Assembly (NCBI GenBank): GCA_004556755.1
Contig: SFFW01000014.1
Coordinates: 1-53,797 of the forward strand
Source: Clostridiales bacterium
GTDB taxonomy: Bacteria; Bacillota; Clostridia; Oscillospirales; Oscillospiraceae
DNA length: 53,797 nucleotides
Direction: 5' to 3'
The translations under genes were made by a program, and so were the position numbers. Numbering within the stretch: position 1 is the first letter of the stretch; every line of letters begins with the position of its first letter. Of this stretch, positions 15,532 to 23,351 are shown piece after piece. The notes under the pieces were generated by a model. The model had not been told where the DNA came from. It worked only from the letters and a program-made list of their open reading frames with translations, and made no database searches.

Positions 15532-17391
15532 TCACAGATTTTTTACGTTCAGCGCACGGATCGCATTGAGTACGGCGATGACCATGACGCCGACGTCGGC
15601 GAAGATCGCAAGCCACATATCCGCAATGCCGAGTGCGCCCAAAACGAGGCACACAAGCTTTATGCCGAGCGCAAACACGATGTTCTCATAGACGATGCGC
15701 AGGCACTTTTTCGAGATGCGAATTGCGGTGACGAGCTTGCGGGGGTCGTCGTCCATAAGCACCATGTCGGCGGCTTCGATCGCAGCGTCGGAGCCGAGAG
15801 CGCCCATTGCGATACCCACGTCCGCTCTGGAGAGCACGGGAGCGTCGTTGATGCCGTCGCCGACGAAGGCGAGCTTGTCGCCGCTTGCGAGGAAGTCCTC
15901 GACCTTCTTGACCTTGTCGGCGGGAAGCAGCTCACAGTACGCCTCGTCTATGCCGAGCTGAGATGCAACGCTCTTGCCGACATCTTTAGAGTCGCCGGTC
16001 AGCATTGCGACCTTCGAGACACCGACCTTGCGCAGATCGGCTATCGCCTGAGCTGCACCGGGCTTTGTGCTGTCGGAGATGAGTATGTGTCCGGCGTAAG
16101 TGCTGTCTATCGCAATATGCACCACGGTGCCGACCTTTGAGACCTCACCGCAGTCGATGTTAAGCTCCGCCATGAGCTTTGCGTTTCCGGCTGCGACCTC
16201 AACGCCGTCGATCTTGGCGCAGACGCCTCTGCCGCTTATCTCACGCACGTCGCTTATACGGCTGGAGTCGATCTCCTGCCCCCACGCCTCGCACAGGCTG
16301 CGGCTTATGGGGTGAGTCGAAAAGCTTTCGGCAAGGGCGGCATACTCAAGGAGCTTGTCGTCCGATACACCCACGGGGCAAAGCTCGCTGACACGGAACA
16401 CGCCCTGAGTGAGAGTGCCGGTCTTGTCGAACACCACACGGTTCACCTTGGACAGAGTCTCCATGTAGTTGGAGCCTTTTATCAGAACACCCGCACGGCT
16501 TGCGCCGCCGATGCCCGCAAAGAAGCTGAGCGGAATGCTGATGACGAGCGCACAGGGGCAGCTTATGACAAGCAGCGTCAGCGCTCTGTACAGCCAGTCG
16601 CCCCAGTCGGGGCTTCCGCCGCCGATGAGCTGCACCAGCGGAGGTACGGTCGCAAGCAGGAGCGCCGAGATGCACACCGCAGGGGTGTAGATCCTTGCAA
16701 AGCGGGAGATGAAGTTCTCGGAGCGGGACTTTCTGGAGCCTGCGTTTTCAACGAGGTCGAGAATCTTCGACACCGTGGATTCTCCGAACTCCTTCTCGGT
16801 GCGGATCTTCAAAAGACCGCTAAGATTGATGCAGCCGCTTATCACCTCGTCGCCGGGCTTCACGTCACGGGGGAGGCTCTCGCCGGTCAGCGCACCCGTG
16901 TTGAGCGAGGACGCACCCTCGGTCACGACGCCGTCGATGGGGATCTTCTCGCCGGGGCGCACCACGATGACGGTGCCGACGGCGACCTCGTCGGGATCGA
17001 CCTTATGAAGCTCACCGTCCTCGCCCTCGATGTTGGCGTAGTCGGGACGGATGTCCATGAGCTGGCTGATGCTTCTGCGGCTCTTGCCGACGGCGTAGCT
17101 CTGGAACAGCTCGCCGATCTGATAGAACAGCATGACCATCGCACCCTCGGCATAGTCGCCGAGCGCAATTGCGCCGACGGTCGCAACCGCCATCAGGAAG
17201 TTCTCGTCGAAGGGCTGACGGTTTAAAACGCCCTTGACCGCCTTTATCAGAATGTCATAGCCGATAACGAGGTAGCAGGCGAAAAACAGCAGCTTTTCGA
17301 GTGTGCCTTCAAGCGCCGGGATAAGAGATAAGAGAGCCAGCGCCACCGCTGCGATTATCCGCAGCAGCATTTTCCTTTGCTTCTTATTCAT
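15532..17391 (-). CDS. Zn/Cd/Pb-exporting P1B-type ATPase
   Basis: Cytoplasmic-membrane pump that expels divalent heavy metals using ATP. It has 619 residues. The membrane metal motif is CPC (residues 278-280, ISCPCALVIS), the phosphorylation site DKTGT is at 322-326, the actuator motif is TGES, the nucleotide motif is HP (STHPIS), and the hinge is GDGIND. The N-terminal heavy-metal domain usual in ZntA/CadA is missing and is encoded by the separate gene just upstream. ATG at 17391 follows AGGTGG; the GTG at 17400 is less likely. The downstream ArsR gene and the operator upstream point to zinc/cadmium/lead, not copper. Confidence 0.94.
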   Translation of the reverse strand: MNKKQRKMLLRIIAAVALALLSLIPALEGTLEKLLFFACYLVIGYDILIKAVKGVLNRQPFDENFLMAVATVGAIALGDYAEGAMVMLFYQIGELFQSYAVGKSRRSISQLMDIRPDYANIEGEDGELHKVDPDEVAVGTVIVVRPGEKIPIDGVVTEGASSLNTGALTGESLPRDVKPGDEVISGCINLSGLLKIRTEKEFGESTVSKILDLVENAGSRKSRSENFISRFARIYTPAVCISALLLATVPPLVQLIGGGSPDWGDWLYRALTLLVISCPCALVISIPLSFFAGIGGASRAGVLIKGSNYMETLSKVNRVVFDKTGTLTQGVFRVSELCPVGVSDDKLLEYAALAESFSTHPISRSLCEAWGQEIDSSRISDVREISGRGVCAKIDGVEVAAGNAKLMAELNIDCGEVSKVGTVVHIAIDSTYAGHILISDSTKPGAAQAIADLRKVGVSKVAMLTGDSKDVGKSVASQLGIDEAYCELLPADKVKKVEDFLASGDKLAFVGDGINDAPVLSRADVGIAMGALGSDAAIEAADMVLMDDDPRKLVTAIRISKKCLRIVYENIVFALGIKLVCLVLGALGIADMWLAIFADVGVMVIAVLNAIRALNVKNL

Positions 17392-17403
17392 ACAAACCAC
17401 CTA

Positions 17404-17622
17404 TCAGAGATAGATTTCGCAGTCGTCCTCAACCTTCTTGCAATTTGCCAGAACCTTCTTCATGACCTCGGCGGGGACTGCACCCTCCTCAAATTCAACG
17501 GTCATCTTGAGCGCCATGAAATTCACGACGGCGTCACGAACGCCCTCGGTCTTCTTTGCGGCCTGCTCCATTTTGTTTGCGCAGTTTGCGCAGTCAACGT
17601 CTATTTTGTAGGTCTTTTTCAT
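17404..17622 (-). CDS. Heavy-metal-associated (HMA) domain protein, partner of the P-ATPase
   Basis: Free-standing 72-residue HMA domain with ferredoxin-like fold. The metal motif is DCANC (Cys11 and Cys14), the form found at the N-terminus of Zn/Cd/Pb ATPases. The chain ends CKKVEDDCEIYL, adding cysteines and acids. It sits first in the operon, 12 bases before the ATPase start, and replaces the domain the pump lacks. GGAGG lies eight bases before the ATG. Probable role: deliver metal to the pump or regulate it. Confidence 0.92.
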   Translation of the reverse strand: MKKTYKIDVDCANCANKMEQAAKKTEGVRDAVVNFMALKMTVEFEEGAVPAEVMKKVLANCKKVEDDCEIYL

Positions 17623-17645
17623 GGTATGCTCCTCCGAATCGTTTT

Positions 17646-17671
17646 AACATATGAACATCTGTTCATATGTT
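17646..17671. promoter_or_regulatory. 12-2-12 operator of ArsR/SmtB type
   Basis: AACATATGAACA and its exact complement are separated by two bases. This is the classical SmtB/CadC operator layout. It starts one base past the -10 box, covering the likely transcription start of the HMA-ATPase-ArsR operon. Confidence 0.85.
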
Positions 17672-17699
17672 ATTATATGCAAGCCGCAGCGTTTGTCAA
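17672..17699 (-). promoter_or_regulatory. Consensus promoter of the metal-efflux operon
   Basis: On the minus strand, TTGACA (17694-17699) and TATAAT (17672-17677) are 16 bases apart, directly before the operator. Confidence 0.85.
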
Positions 17700-17789
17700 C
17701 AGGAAAATGAAAAAATTTTTTGTGCATAGAGACGAAAATGCGCAAAAAACAATGGGCAGTATGCTTACTGCCCATTACATATATAATGT

Positions 17790-18161
17790 TTAGTTTTCGC
17801 TGCGTGCGACGTGACGCTTTATCGCATCAAAGGACTCGTCGCTGATGACGTGTTCCATCTTGCAGGCGTCCTCGGCGGCGACGTCCGGCGAAACGCCGAG
17901 ACGGGTGAGAAAGCCGGCGAGGGTGGTGTGGCGCTCATACATTTTGTTTGCGACGAACAGCCCCTCCTCGGTCAGGCGGAGGTAGCCGTTATCCTCAACG
18001 GTGAGGTAGCCGCCGTTTTTGAGCAGCCCCACGGCACGGCTCACGCTCGGCTTGGAGTAGCCCATGTATTCGCATACGTCGATCGCACGAACGCCGCTCA
18101 TTCGCTTTGAAAGTATGTAGATGGTTTCGAGGTACATTTCCCCGGATTCCTGAAGATTCAT
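17790..18161 (-). CDS. DtxR/MntR-family metal-dependent repressor
   Basis: Regulator of 123 residues that should bind DNA with Fe2+ or Mn2+. The N-terminal winged helix is ESGEMYLETIYILSKRMSGVRAIDVCEYMGYSKPSVSRAVGLLKNGG, followed by LTEEGLFVANKMYERH and the metal/dimer domain with DACKMEHVISDESFDAI. It is short, lacking a C-terminal SH3-like domain, like MntR. The ATG at 18161 has GGGAG six bases upstream; the longer frame to 18296 is not supported. It is divergent from feoA across three inverted-repeat boxes, so iron control of feo is the natural reading. Confidence 0.92.
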   Translation of the reverse strand: MNLQESGEMYLETIYILSKRMSGVRAIDVCEYMGYSKPSVSRAVGLLKNGGYLTVEDNGYLRLTEEGLFVANKMYERHTTLAGFLTRLGVSPDVAAEDACKMEHVISDESFDAIKRHVARSEN

Positions 18162-18189
18162 ATTATTCTCCCGTGAATTTAATAAAGCA

Positions 18190-18218
18190 ACTATATCACG
18201 TCTTTCCCGATTTTTCAA
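18190..18218 (-). promoter_or_regulatory. Promoter for the DtxR-family gene
   Basis: On the minus strand, TTGAAA (18213-18218) and TATAGT (18190-18195) are 17 bases apart, about 30 bases before the gene. Confidence 0.65.
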
Positions 18219-18268
18219 GTGCCGGCCAATTCCTACTAAGTGGCTTGGAAATAGTGTACAAAACAGTG

Positions 18269-18286
18269 GGTTAGCGTAGACTAACC
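18269..18286. promoter_or_regulatory. DtxR-type box 1
   Basis: GGTTAG-CGTAGA-CTAACC, an inverted repeat like the core of the DtxR/IdeR consensus. It lies upstream of the feoA -35. Confidence 0.7.
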
Positions 18287-18319
18287 AACTGTGCAAGCTT
18301 ACAAAAATGCGTCAAACGA

Positions 18320-18347
18320 TTGACTTTGACGAAAAAAGTGCTACTAT
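18320..18347 (+). promoter_or_regulatory. Promoter of the feo operon
   Basis: TTGACT (18320-18325) and TACTAT (18342-18347) are 16 bases apart. Start of transcription is expected near 18354, inside or next to box 2. Confidence 0.65.
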
Positions 18348-18355
18348 CATCGTGA

Positions 18356-18373
18356 GGTTAGCGAGAGCTAACT
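18356..18373. promoter_or_regulatory. DtxR-type box 2
   Basis: GGTTAG-CGAGAG-CTAACT overlaps the expected transcription start of feoA, where a repressor would block. Confidence 0.7.
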
Positions 18374-18389
18374 GATTTTTCGAGAGAAC

Positions 18390-18407
18390 GGTTAGCCTGC
18401 GCTAACC
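18390..18407. promoter_or_regulatory. DtxR-type box 3
   Basis: GGTTAG-CCTGCG-CTAACC lies in the feoA leader, 34 bases after box 2 start to start. Confidence 0.7.
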
Positions 18408-18426
18408 GCAGAGAGAAGGGTAGAGA

Positions 18427-18639
18427 ATGATGCCTTTAACATTGGCAGGTGTCGGCGAACAAAATACCGTCAAAAGAGTTGCCGGAAAGCCGGAAGTAAA
18501 AAAGCATCTTGAAAATCTCGGCTTCGTAGTCGGGAGCGACGTCACGGTGCTTAACTCGATCGGCGAGAACGTGATCGTCAAAGTCAAGGAAGCCAGGATC
18601 GCAATCAGTGCGGAAATGGCGCAGAAAATATATGTATGA
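18427..18639 (+). CDS. feoA: FeoA-family protein, first copy
   Basis: Small SH3-like protein of the ferrous iron uptake system, 70 residues. It shows the FeoA pattern of a hydrophobic strand, LENLGFVVGSDVTVLNSIGENVIVKVKEARIAISAEMAQKIYV. FeoA is thought to bind FeoB at the membrane and tune transport. It leads the operon behind the DtxR boxes, with AAGGG before the first of two adjacent ATG codons. A second FeoA follows after 13 bases. Confidence 0.92.
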   Translation: MMPLTLAGVGEQNTVKRVAGKPEVKKHLENLGFVVGSDVTVLNSIGENVIVKVKEARIAISAEMAQKIYV

Positions 18640-18652
18640 GGAGCAAAAGGAA

Positions 18653-18874
18653 ATGAAGACACTGAGAGATGTTAAGATCGGCGAAACGGTCGCCGTCAAA
18701 AAGCTCCACGGAGAAGGCGCCATAAAGCGCCGCATCATGGACATGGGAATCACCAAGGGCGCCGAGATCTATGTTCGCAAGGTCGCACCGCTCGGAGATC
18801 CCATCGAGCTGACCGTGAGAGGCTATGAGCTGTCGCTGCGCAAGGCAGACGCAGAAATGATCGAGGTGCAATAA
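18653..18874 (+). CDS. feoA: FeoA-family protein, second copy
   Basis: Second FeoA, 73 residues, differing from the first: RDVKIGETVAVKKLHGEGAIKRRIMDMGITKGAEIYVRKVAPLGDPIELTVRGYELSLRKADAEMIEV. It has the typical RRLMDMG-like and GDPIEL segments of FeoA. AGGAG precedes the ATG at 18653; a longer frame from 18608 overlaps the first copy and is unlikely. The feoB start follows its stop codon with no gap. Two FeoA proteins per FeoB is common in Clostridia. Confidence 0.93.
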   Translation: MKTLRDVKIGETVAVKKLHGEGAIKRRIMDMGITKGAEIYVRKVAPLGDPIELTVRGYELSLRKADAEMIEVQ

Positions 18875-21043
18875 ATGAGTAAGGAAAAAGAAATCAAAAT
18901 TGCCCTTGCGGGCAACCCGAACAGCGGTAAAACCACCTTGTTCAACGCCCTGACCGGCGCAAATCAGTTCGTCGGCAACTGGCCGGGCGTTACCGTAGAA
19001 AAGAAGAAAGGTAAACTTAAAAAGTACAGCGATGTGACGGTCGTTGACCTTCCCGGCATATACTCCCTCTCTCCCTATACGCTTGAGGAGGTCGTTGCTC
19101 GCAATTACCTCCTCGGTGAGCGTCCCGATGCGATACTGAACATCATCGACGGCACCAACCTGGAGAGAAATCTGTACCTGACCACTCAGCTCACCGAGCT
19201 GGGCATCCCCGTAGTCGTCGCCATCAACATGATGGATATAGTTCGCAAAAACGGAGACGTTATCAACATCAAAGAGCTGTCCAGAGAGCTCGGCTGCAAG
19301 GTCGTTGAGATCTCGGCACTCAAGGGAACCGGCGTTCCCGAAGCCGCAGCCGCTGCGGTCGATGCCGCAAAGAACTCCAAGACCATCCCGATGCACTCCT
19401 TCTCCGGCGCCGTCGAGCATGCGATCGCTCACATCGAGGAGCACGTTCTGCACGATATGCCCGAAGAGCAGCAGCGCTGGTATGCGATAAAGATCTTCGA
19501 GCATGACGAGAAGGTCCTGAGCAGACTGAACATCAAGCCCGATGCTCTCGAACACATAAACGCCGACATCGAAGCTGCCGAAAAGGAGCTTGACGACGAC
19601 GCAGAAAGCATCATCACCAATGAGCGCTACATCTACATAGCATCCATCATCAAGGCGTGCTACAAGAAAAAGAATGCAGGAAAGCTTACCAATTCCGACA
19701 AGATAGATAAGGTCGTCACTAACCGCTGGGCTGCGATCCCCATTTTTGCGGTTGTAATGTTCCTTGTTTACTGGATCGCAATGGGACCCTTCGGTTCCAT
19801 GCTCACCGACTGGACCAACGACGTGTTTGCCGCTGAGTTCCTTCAGGGCAACGCCCAAGAGCTCATGGAGAGCTGGGGCGCAGCCGAGTGGCTGACCGGA
19901 CTCGTCGTTGACGGTATCATCGGCGGTGTCGGCGCCGTCCTCGGCTTCGTTCCGCAGATGCTCGTTCTCTTCCTGATGCTCTGCATCCTTGAGGACGTAG
20001 GCTACATGGCCCGTGTCGCATTTATCCTTGACCGTGTGTTCCGTAAGTTCGGGCTCTCCGGCAAGAGCTTCATCCCCATGCTCGTCGGCAGCGGCTGCGG
20101 CGTTCCGGGCATCATGGCATCCCGTACCATCAAAAACGAGCGTGACCGTCGTATGACGATCATGACCACCTGCTTCATCCCCTGCGGCGCAAAGATGCCC
20201 ATCATCGGCATGTTTGCCGGCGCACTCTTCGGCGGCAGCGCACTTGTCTCCGTGTCCTGCTACTTCATCGGCGTTGCGGCGATCATCATCTCCGGCATCA
20301 TGCTCAAGAAGACCAAGCCCTTCGCAGGCGAACCCGCTCCCTTCGTTATGGAGCTTCCCGCATACCACGTTCCCGCAGTCGGCAACGTTCTCAGAGGCAC
20401 TTGGGAGCGCGGCTGGTCCTTCATCAAGAAGGCCGGTACCGTCATCCTTCTGTCTGCGATCGTGCTGTGGTTCCTCCAGGGCTTCGGCGTTGTGGACGGC
20501 ACCTTCCGGATGGTTGAGGACAACAACGACTCCCTGCTTGCAGCAGTAGGCAATGCAGTATGCTTCATCTTTGCACCCCTCGGCTTCGGCGATTGGCAGT
20601 CCACCGTGGCAACCGTCACCGGACTTATCGCAAAGGAAAACGTCGTTACCACCTTCGGTGTCCTGTTCGGACTCGGCGGCGAGGTCGACGAGACCGCCAA
20701 GGGTCTGCTTGTCGAGGTTTCCAAGCACTACACCGAGCTTTCCGCTTACAGCTTCATGCTCTTTAACCTCCTGTGCGCACCGTGCTTCGCCGCAATGGGC
20801 GCAATAAAGAGGGAAATGAACAACGCAAAGTGGACTTGGGCAGCAATCGGCTACATGTGCGTGTTCGCATATGCGATCTCCCTCATGGTCTACCAGTTCG
20901 GCTCCCGGTTCACCGCAGGCGGCGGCAACGTCATCGGAACCATCGTTGCGGCAATCATCCTTGCGTTCATGCTCTACATGCTTTTCCGCCCCTACAAGGA
21001 GGCAGAGACCCTCGAAGCAAGAGAGTACAGCGCAGTACGCTGA
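18875..21043 (+). CDS. feoB: Ferrous iron transporter FeoB
   Basis: GTP-driven Fe2+ permease in the cytoplasmic membrane, 722 residues. The N-terminal G domain has G1 GNPNSGKT (13-20), G2 in NWPGVTVE, G3 DLPG, G4 NMMD and G5 SALKG. A helical GDI-like region follows (residues about 170-270). The C-terminal half carries the membrane domain with two Gate motifs (SGCGVPGIMASRT and CFIPCGAKMPI) and LLCAPCFAAMGAIKRE. The start is next to the FeoA stop codon, with GAGGTG upstream. Control by the DtxR-family neighbour is expected. Confidence 0.97.
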   Translation: MSKEKEIKIALAGNPNSGKTTLFNALTGANQFVGNWPGVTVEKKKGKLKKYSDVTVVDLPGIYSLSPYTLEEVVARNYLLGERPDAILNIIDGTNLERNLYLTTQLTELGIPVVVAINMMDIVRKNGDVINIKELSRELGCKVVEISALKGTGVPEAAAAAVDAAKNSKTIPMHSFSGAVEHAIAHIEEHVLHDMPEEQQRWYAIKIFEHDEKVLSRLNIKPDALEHINADIEAAEKELDDDAESIITNERYIYIASIIKACYKKKNAGKLTNSDKIDKVVTNRWAAIPIFAVVMFLVYWIAMGPFGSMLTDWTNDVFAAEFLQGNAQELMESWGAAEWLTGLVVDGIIGGVGAVLGFVPQMLVLFLMLCILEDVGYMARVAFILDRVFRKFGLSGKSFIPMLVGSGCGVPGIMASRTIKNERDRRMTIMTTCFIPCGAKMPIIGMFAGALFGGSALVSVSCYFIGVAAIIISGIMLKKTKPFAGEPAPFVMELPAYHVPAVGNVLRGTWERGWSFIKKAGTVILLSAIVLWFLQGFGVVDGTFRMVEDNNDSLLAAVGNAVCFIFAPLGFGDWQSTVATVTGLIAKENVVTTFGVLFGLGGEVDETAKGLLVEVSKHYTELSAYSFMLFNLLCAPCFAAMGAIKREMNNAKWTWAAIGYMCVFAYAISLMVYQFGSRFTAGGGNVIGTIVAAIILAFMLYMLFRPYKEAETLEAREYSAVR

Positions 21044-21085
21044 GCTTAACTTACCGAAGCAAATCTAAAAGAAGGAGGAATAAAA

Positions 21086-21301
21086 ATGCTTGACTGGATA
21101 GCTGCCAACACCGCAAACATCATTATCATTGCGATACTCGTTGCGGTCGTGACCTTAGTTATAATTAAGCTCGTTCGGGACAAGAAAGCAGGACGAAGTG
21201 CCTGCGGAGGCAAATGCTCCGGCTGCGCTATGGGCGGCTGCTGCGGAAGCGGCGGCGACGCCGAGCAGCGAGTCAAAATGAAAGCCGAGTTTCAGCGGTG
21301 A
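21086..21301 (+). CDS. FeoB-associated Cys-rich membrane protein
   Basis: Protein of 71 residues with one membrane helix (about 10-30), a basic stretch (KLVRDKKAGR), then a cysteine cluster SACGGKCSGCAMGGCCGSGG. This is the known FeoB-associated Cys-rich family, found after feoB in many Firmicutes. The cysteines suggest metal handling on the cytoplasmic side, but the function is not established. GGAGG precedes the ATG. It closes the operon before a hairpin. Confidence 0.9.
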   Translation: MLDWIAANTANIIIIAILVAVVTLVIIKLVRDKKAGRSACGGKCSGCAMGGCCGSGGDAEQRVKMKAEFQR

Positions 21302-21304
21302 CGA

Positions 21305-21340
21305 AAAGTCCCGACAGCACAGTGCTGTCGGGACTTTACT
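21305..21340. terminator. Terminator hairpin after the feo operon
   Basis: AAAGTCCCGACAGCAC and its exact complement around one base give a long stem between convergent genes. The T tract is interrupted (ACTTTACTTT). Confidence 0.75.
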
Positions 21341-22603
21341 TTATTTCAGCACGATCTCGAATTGGCGGCCGGTGGAGGCATCGACGAGGATGCGAAGCTC
21401 GTCGCCGTCGGGGGATGTGCAGCCGAAGTCGTAGCACAGGCGCTCGCTCGTGTAGGTCGGGCAGAGCATTAAGCGGCAGTCGGTGACGGTGAGCGTGTCC
21501 GGCAGGGCAAGCTGCGCCTTCTCCTGCGTTATCTCCGGCTTTGACAAGTCGGTGCCGTGATTTTCGAGGTAGTCCGTTGCGTTGAACGCATACAGCTCCC
21601 CGTTGTCCGCCGCCACGGAGACGGTGACCTTCTCGGTGTCGAGCAGCACACCGTCGGAGCTTTCCGGCGCATAGCTTGCGGTAAGCACGCTGTTTATGCG
21701 ATAGGTGGACAGAAGCCGCATATCGGGGTAGCCTGCGTTTTTCAGAAGCTCCTCCGCCTTGGCGATCAGCTCATCGTCGCTCATATCCCCCGCAACGCTG
21801 CGGTTTTGACTGAAGCTCATGACCTCGCCTGCGGCGTTCACCATGACGCTTCCGCCCTCAAAGCCGAAGCAGTAGCTCCCGTTCTCGCCCGCAAACTCAA
21901 GCGCTAAGTCCGATCTGCCTGTAAACTCCATTGCGCTTGCCAGCGCCTCTTTCTCGCTCACGGTTTTGTCGGGAGCGGACTTTTCCGCCTTGGCGTAAAC
22001 GCCGTCGTAGGAAAGCTCCGGCAGCTCGCCAAAGTCCTCCTCGAACGCCCTCATGCGTGAGCTTACGAGACTGCTCTCGTCGCCGTCGAAGTACGGCTCG
22101 CCCGGTGCATCCATGAGCGCCGTTCCGTCGTTTACGTCGCTCTGAAGCTTTTCGAGCGACTCTTTAAGCGTCCCCGCCGTCTCGGAAAGCTCCGAGAGCT
22201 TTTCACGCTCTGCGTCCGTAAAGCCCTCGGCGGCGCAGGTTTTCATTAAGGAAGCTGCATAGTCGCCGCATATGCCCAAAAACGACGCCGTCTTTTCAAG
22301 CTCGTAGCTCGAAAACGGCAGCACGCCCATGGTCATCTCGGCGGCAAGGCAGTTTGAATATATCTCTCCGCAGATCTGCATACTGATTTCACTGCCCTTG
22401 GCGTAGGAGCCTCGCTTCAGGGCGGAGTCGAGATTCGACACCGACAGCACGACCTCCTCGAAGGCGTGACCGTAGCCGTAGCCTGCGCTGCGGGCGTAGG
22501 CGGTGTTCCTTGCGCACTGCACGCAGGCGTATGCTCCGAGAGCTATAACTGCGGCGGTGAAATAGGTTATTATCAGTATAAAGGTCTTTTTCCTTATCCT
22601 CAT
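21341..22603 (-). CDS. ypeB: Germination protein YpeB
   Basis: Protein of 420 residues required in bacilli to stabilise the cortex-lytic enzyme SleB in spores. It starts at 22603 behind AAGGAG. An N-terminal membrane anchor (KKTFILIITYFTAAVIALGAYA) is followed by a helical region and three PepSY-like repeats; typical pieces are MSFSQNRSVAGDMSDDELIAKAEELLKNAGYPDM and TLTVTDCRLMLCPTYTSERLCYDFGC. sleB, its usual partner, is not in the window, so the gene is separated from it here. The longer open frame beyond 22603 is not supported. Confidence 0.9.
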   Translation of the reverse strand: MRIRKKTFILIITYFTAAVIALGAYACVQCARNTAYARSAGYGYGHAFEEVVLSVSNLDSALKRGSYAKGSEISMQICGEIYSNCLAAEMTMGVLPFSSYELEKTASFLGICGDYAASLMKTCAAEGFTDAEREKLSELSETAGTLKESLEKLQSDVNDGTALMDAPGEPYFDGDESSLVSSRMRAFEEDFGELPELSYDGVYAKAEKSAPDKTVSEKEALASAMEFTGRSDLALEFAGENGSYCFGFEGGSVMVNAAGEVMSFSQNRSVAGDMSDDELIAKAEELLKNAGYPDMRLLSTYRINSVLTASYAPESSDGVLLDTEKVTVSVAADNGELYAFNATDYLENHGTDLSKPEITQEKAQLALPDTLTVTDCRLMLCPTYTSERLCYDFGCTSPDGDELRILVDASTGRQFEIVLK

Positions 22604-22657
22604 TTTTGCACACTCCTTTGCGCATATTTTACCCGCATCGGGGCGTTTAATTCGCAA

Positions 22658-22686
22658 TTGACAAGGTTGGCGCTTTGTTGTATCAT
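22658..22686 (+). promoter_or_regulatory. Promoter of ECF S component-coaX
   Basis: TTGACA (22658-22663) and TATCAT (22681-22686) are 17 bases apart, 56 bases before the gene. Confidence 0.75.
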
Positions 22687-22742
22687 GTAGCCGCAAAAGC
22701 GCCGCACCCCGCAGGACGGGGGCGACAGCAGGAGGTATAAAA

Positions 22743-23351
22743 ATGAATAACGGCAAAAAAGCGGGCGGCACCCAAAGAATGGCCGGCCTTGCGATCTTCA
22801 CCGCACTCATCGTCGTTTTGACGGTGCTGTGTACCTTCGTTAAGTTCGGACCCGTATCCATCACGCTTGCGCTTGCGCCCATCGTCATCGGCGCAGCACT
22901 GTACGGAGCGGGAGCCGGAGCGTATCTCGGATTTGTGTTCAGTCTGGTCGTGCTTCTCACGGGGCTTTTCGGCTGGGACGGCGGTTTTATTCTCATGCTC
23001 TTTGACATGAAGTGGTACGGGCTTATCCTCACCGTTCTTGTGAAGGGCACTGCGGCGGGCTACGCTGCGGGGCTTGTGTACCGTCTCCTGTGCAGGAAAA
23101 GCGAGAAGGCTGCGGTACTCGTTGCCGGCATAGTCTGTCCCGTCGTCAACACGGGACTGTTCTTTGCGGGAATGGCACTGTTCTTCATGGACACCCTCAG
23201 CGGCATGGCGGCAAACGCCGGACAGTCCGTCATCGTGTACATGGTACTCGGACTTGCGGGCATCAACTTTGTCGTTGAGCTGCTCGTGAACATCGCACTT
23301 TCCTCCGGCATTACGCACATCATCAAAAGCAGGAAAAGAGGCAGAGCATGA
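22743..23351 (+). CDS. ECF transporter S component, probably pantothenate (PanT-like)
   Basis: Substrate-binding membrane subunit of an energy-coupling factor transporter, 202 residues with about six helices. The N-terminal AGLAIFTALIVVLTVLCTFVKFGPVSITLALAPIVIGAALYGAGAGAYLGFVFSLVVL is typical of S components. The helix with GMALFFMDTLSG and the final basic KSRKRGRA tail follow. It overlaps coaX by four bases, so pantothenate is the likely substrate. The shared ECF ATPases and T subunit are not in the window. GGAGG precedes the ATG. Confidence 0.82.
   Translation: MNNGKKAGGTQRMAGLAIFTALIVVLTVLCTFVKFGPVSITLALAPIVIGAALYGAGAGAYLGFVFSLVVLLTGLFGWDGGFILMLFDMKWYGLILTVLVKGTAAGYAAGLVYRLLCRKSEKAAVLVAGIVCPVVNTGLFFAGMALFFMDTLSGMAANAGQSVIVYMVLGLAGINFVVELLVNIALSSGITHIIKSRKRGRA

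Noticed and set aside
18605..20728. A 707-codon open frame on the minus strand opposite feoB
   Set aside because: It is the mirror of the feoA/feoB codons. The translation is compositionally odd (His, Asp, Gly rich) with no family motif, while the plus-strand FeoB has all its motifs.
22687..22742. Riboswitch in the leader of the ECF S component gene
   Set aside because: The leader is under 60 bases with one GC-rich dyad; too short for a known vitamin riboswitch and without its conserved core.
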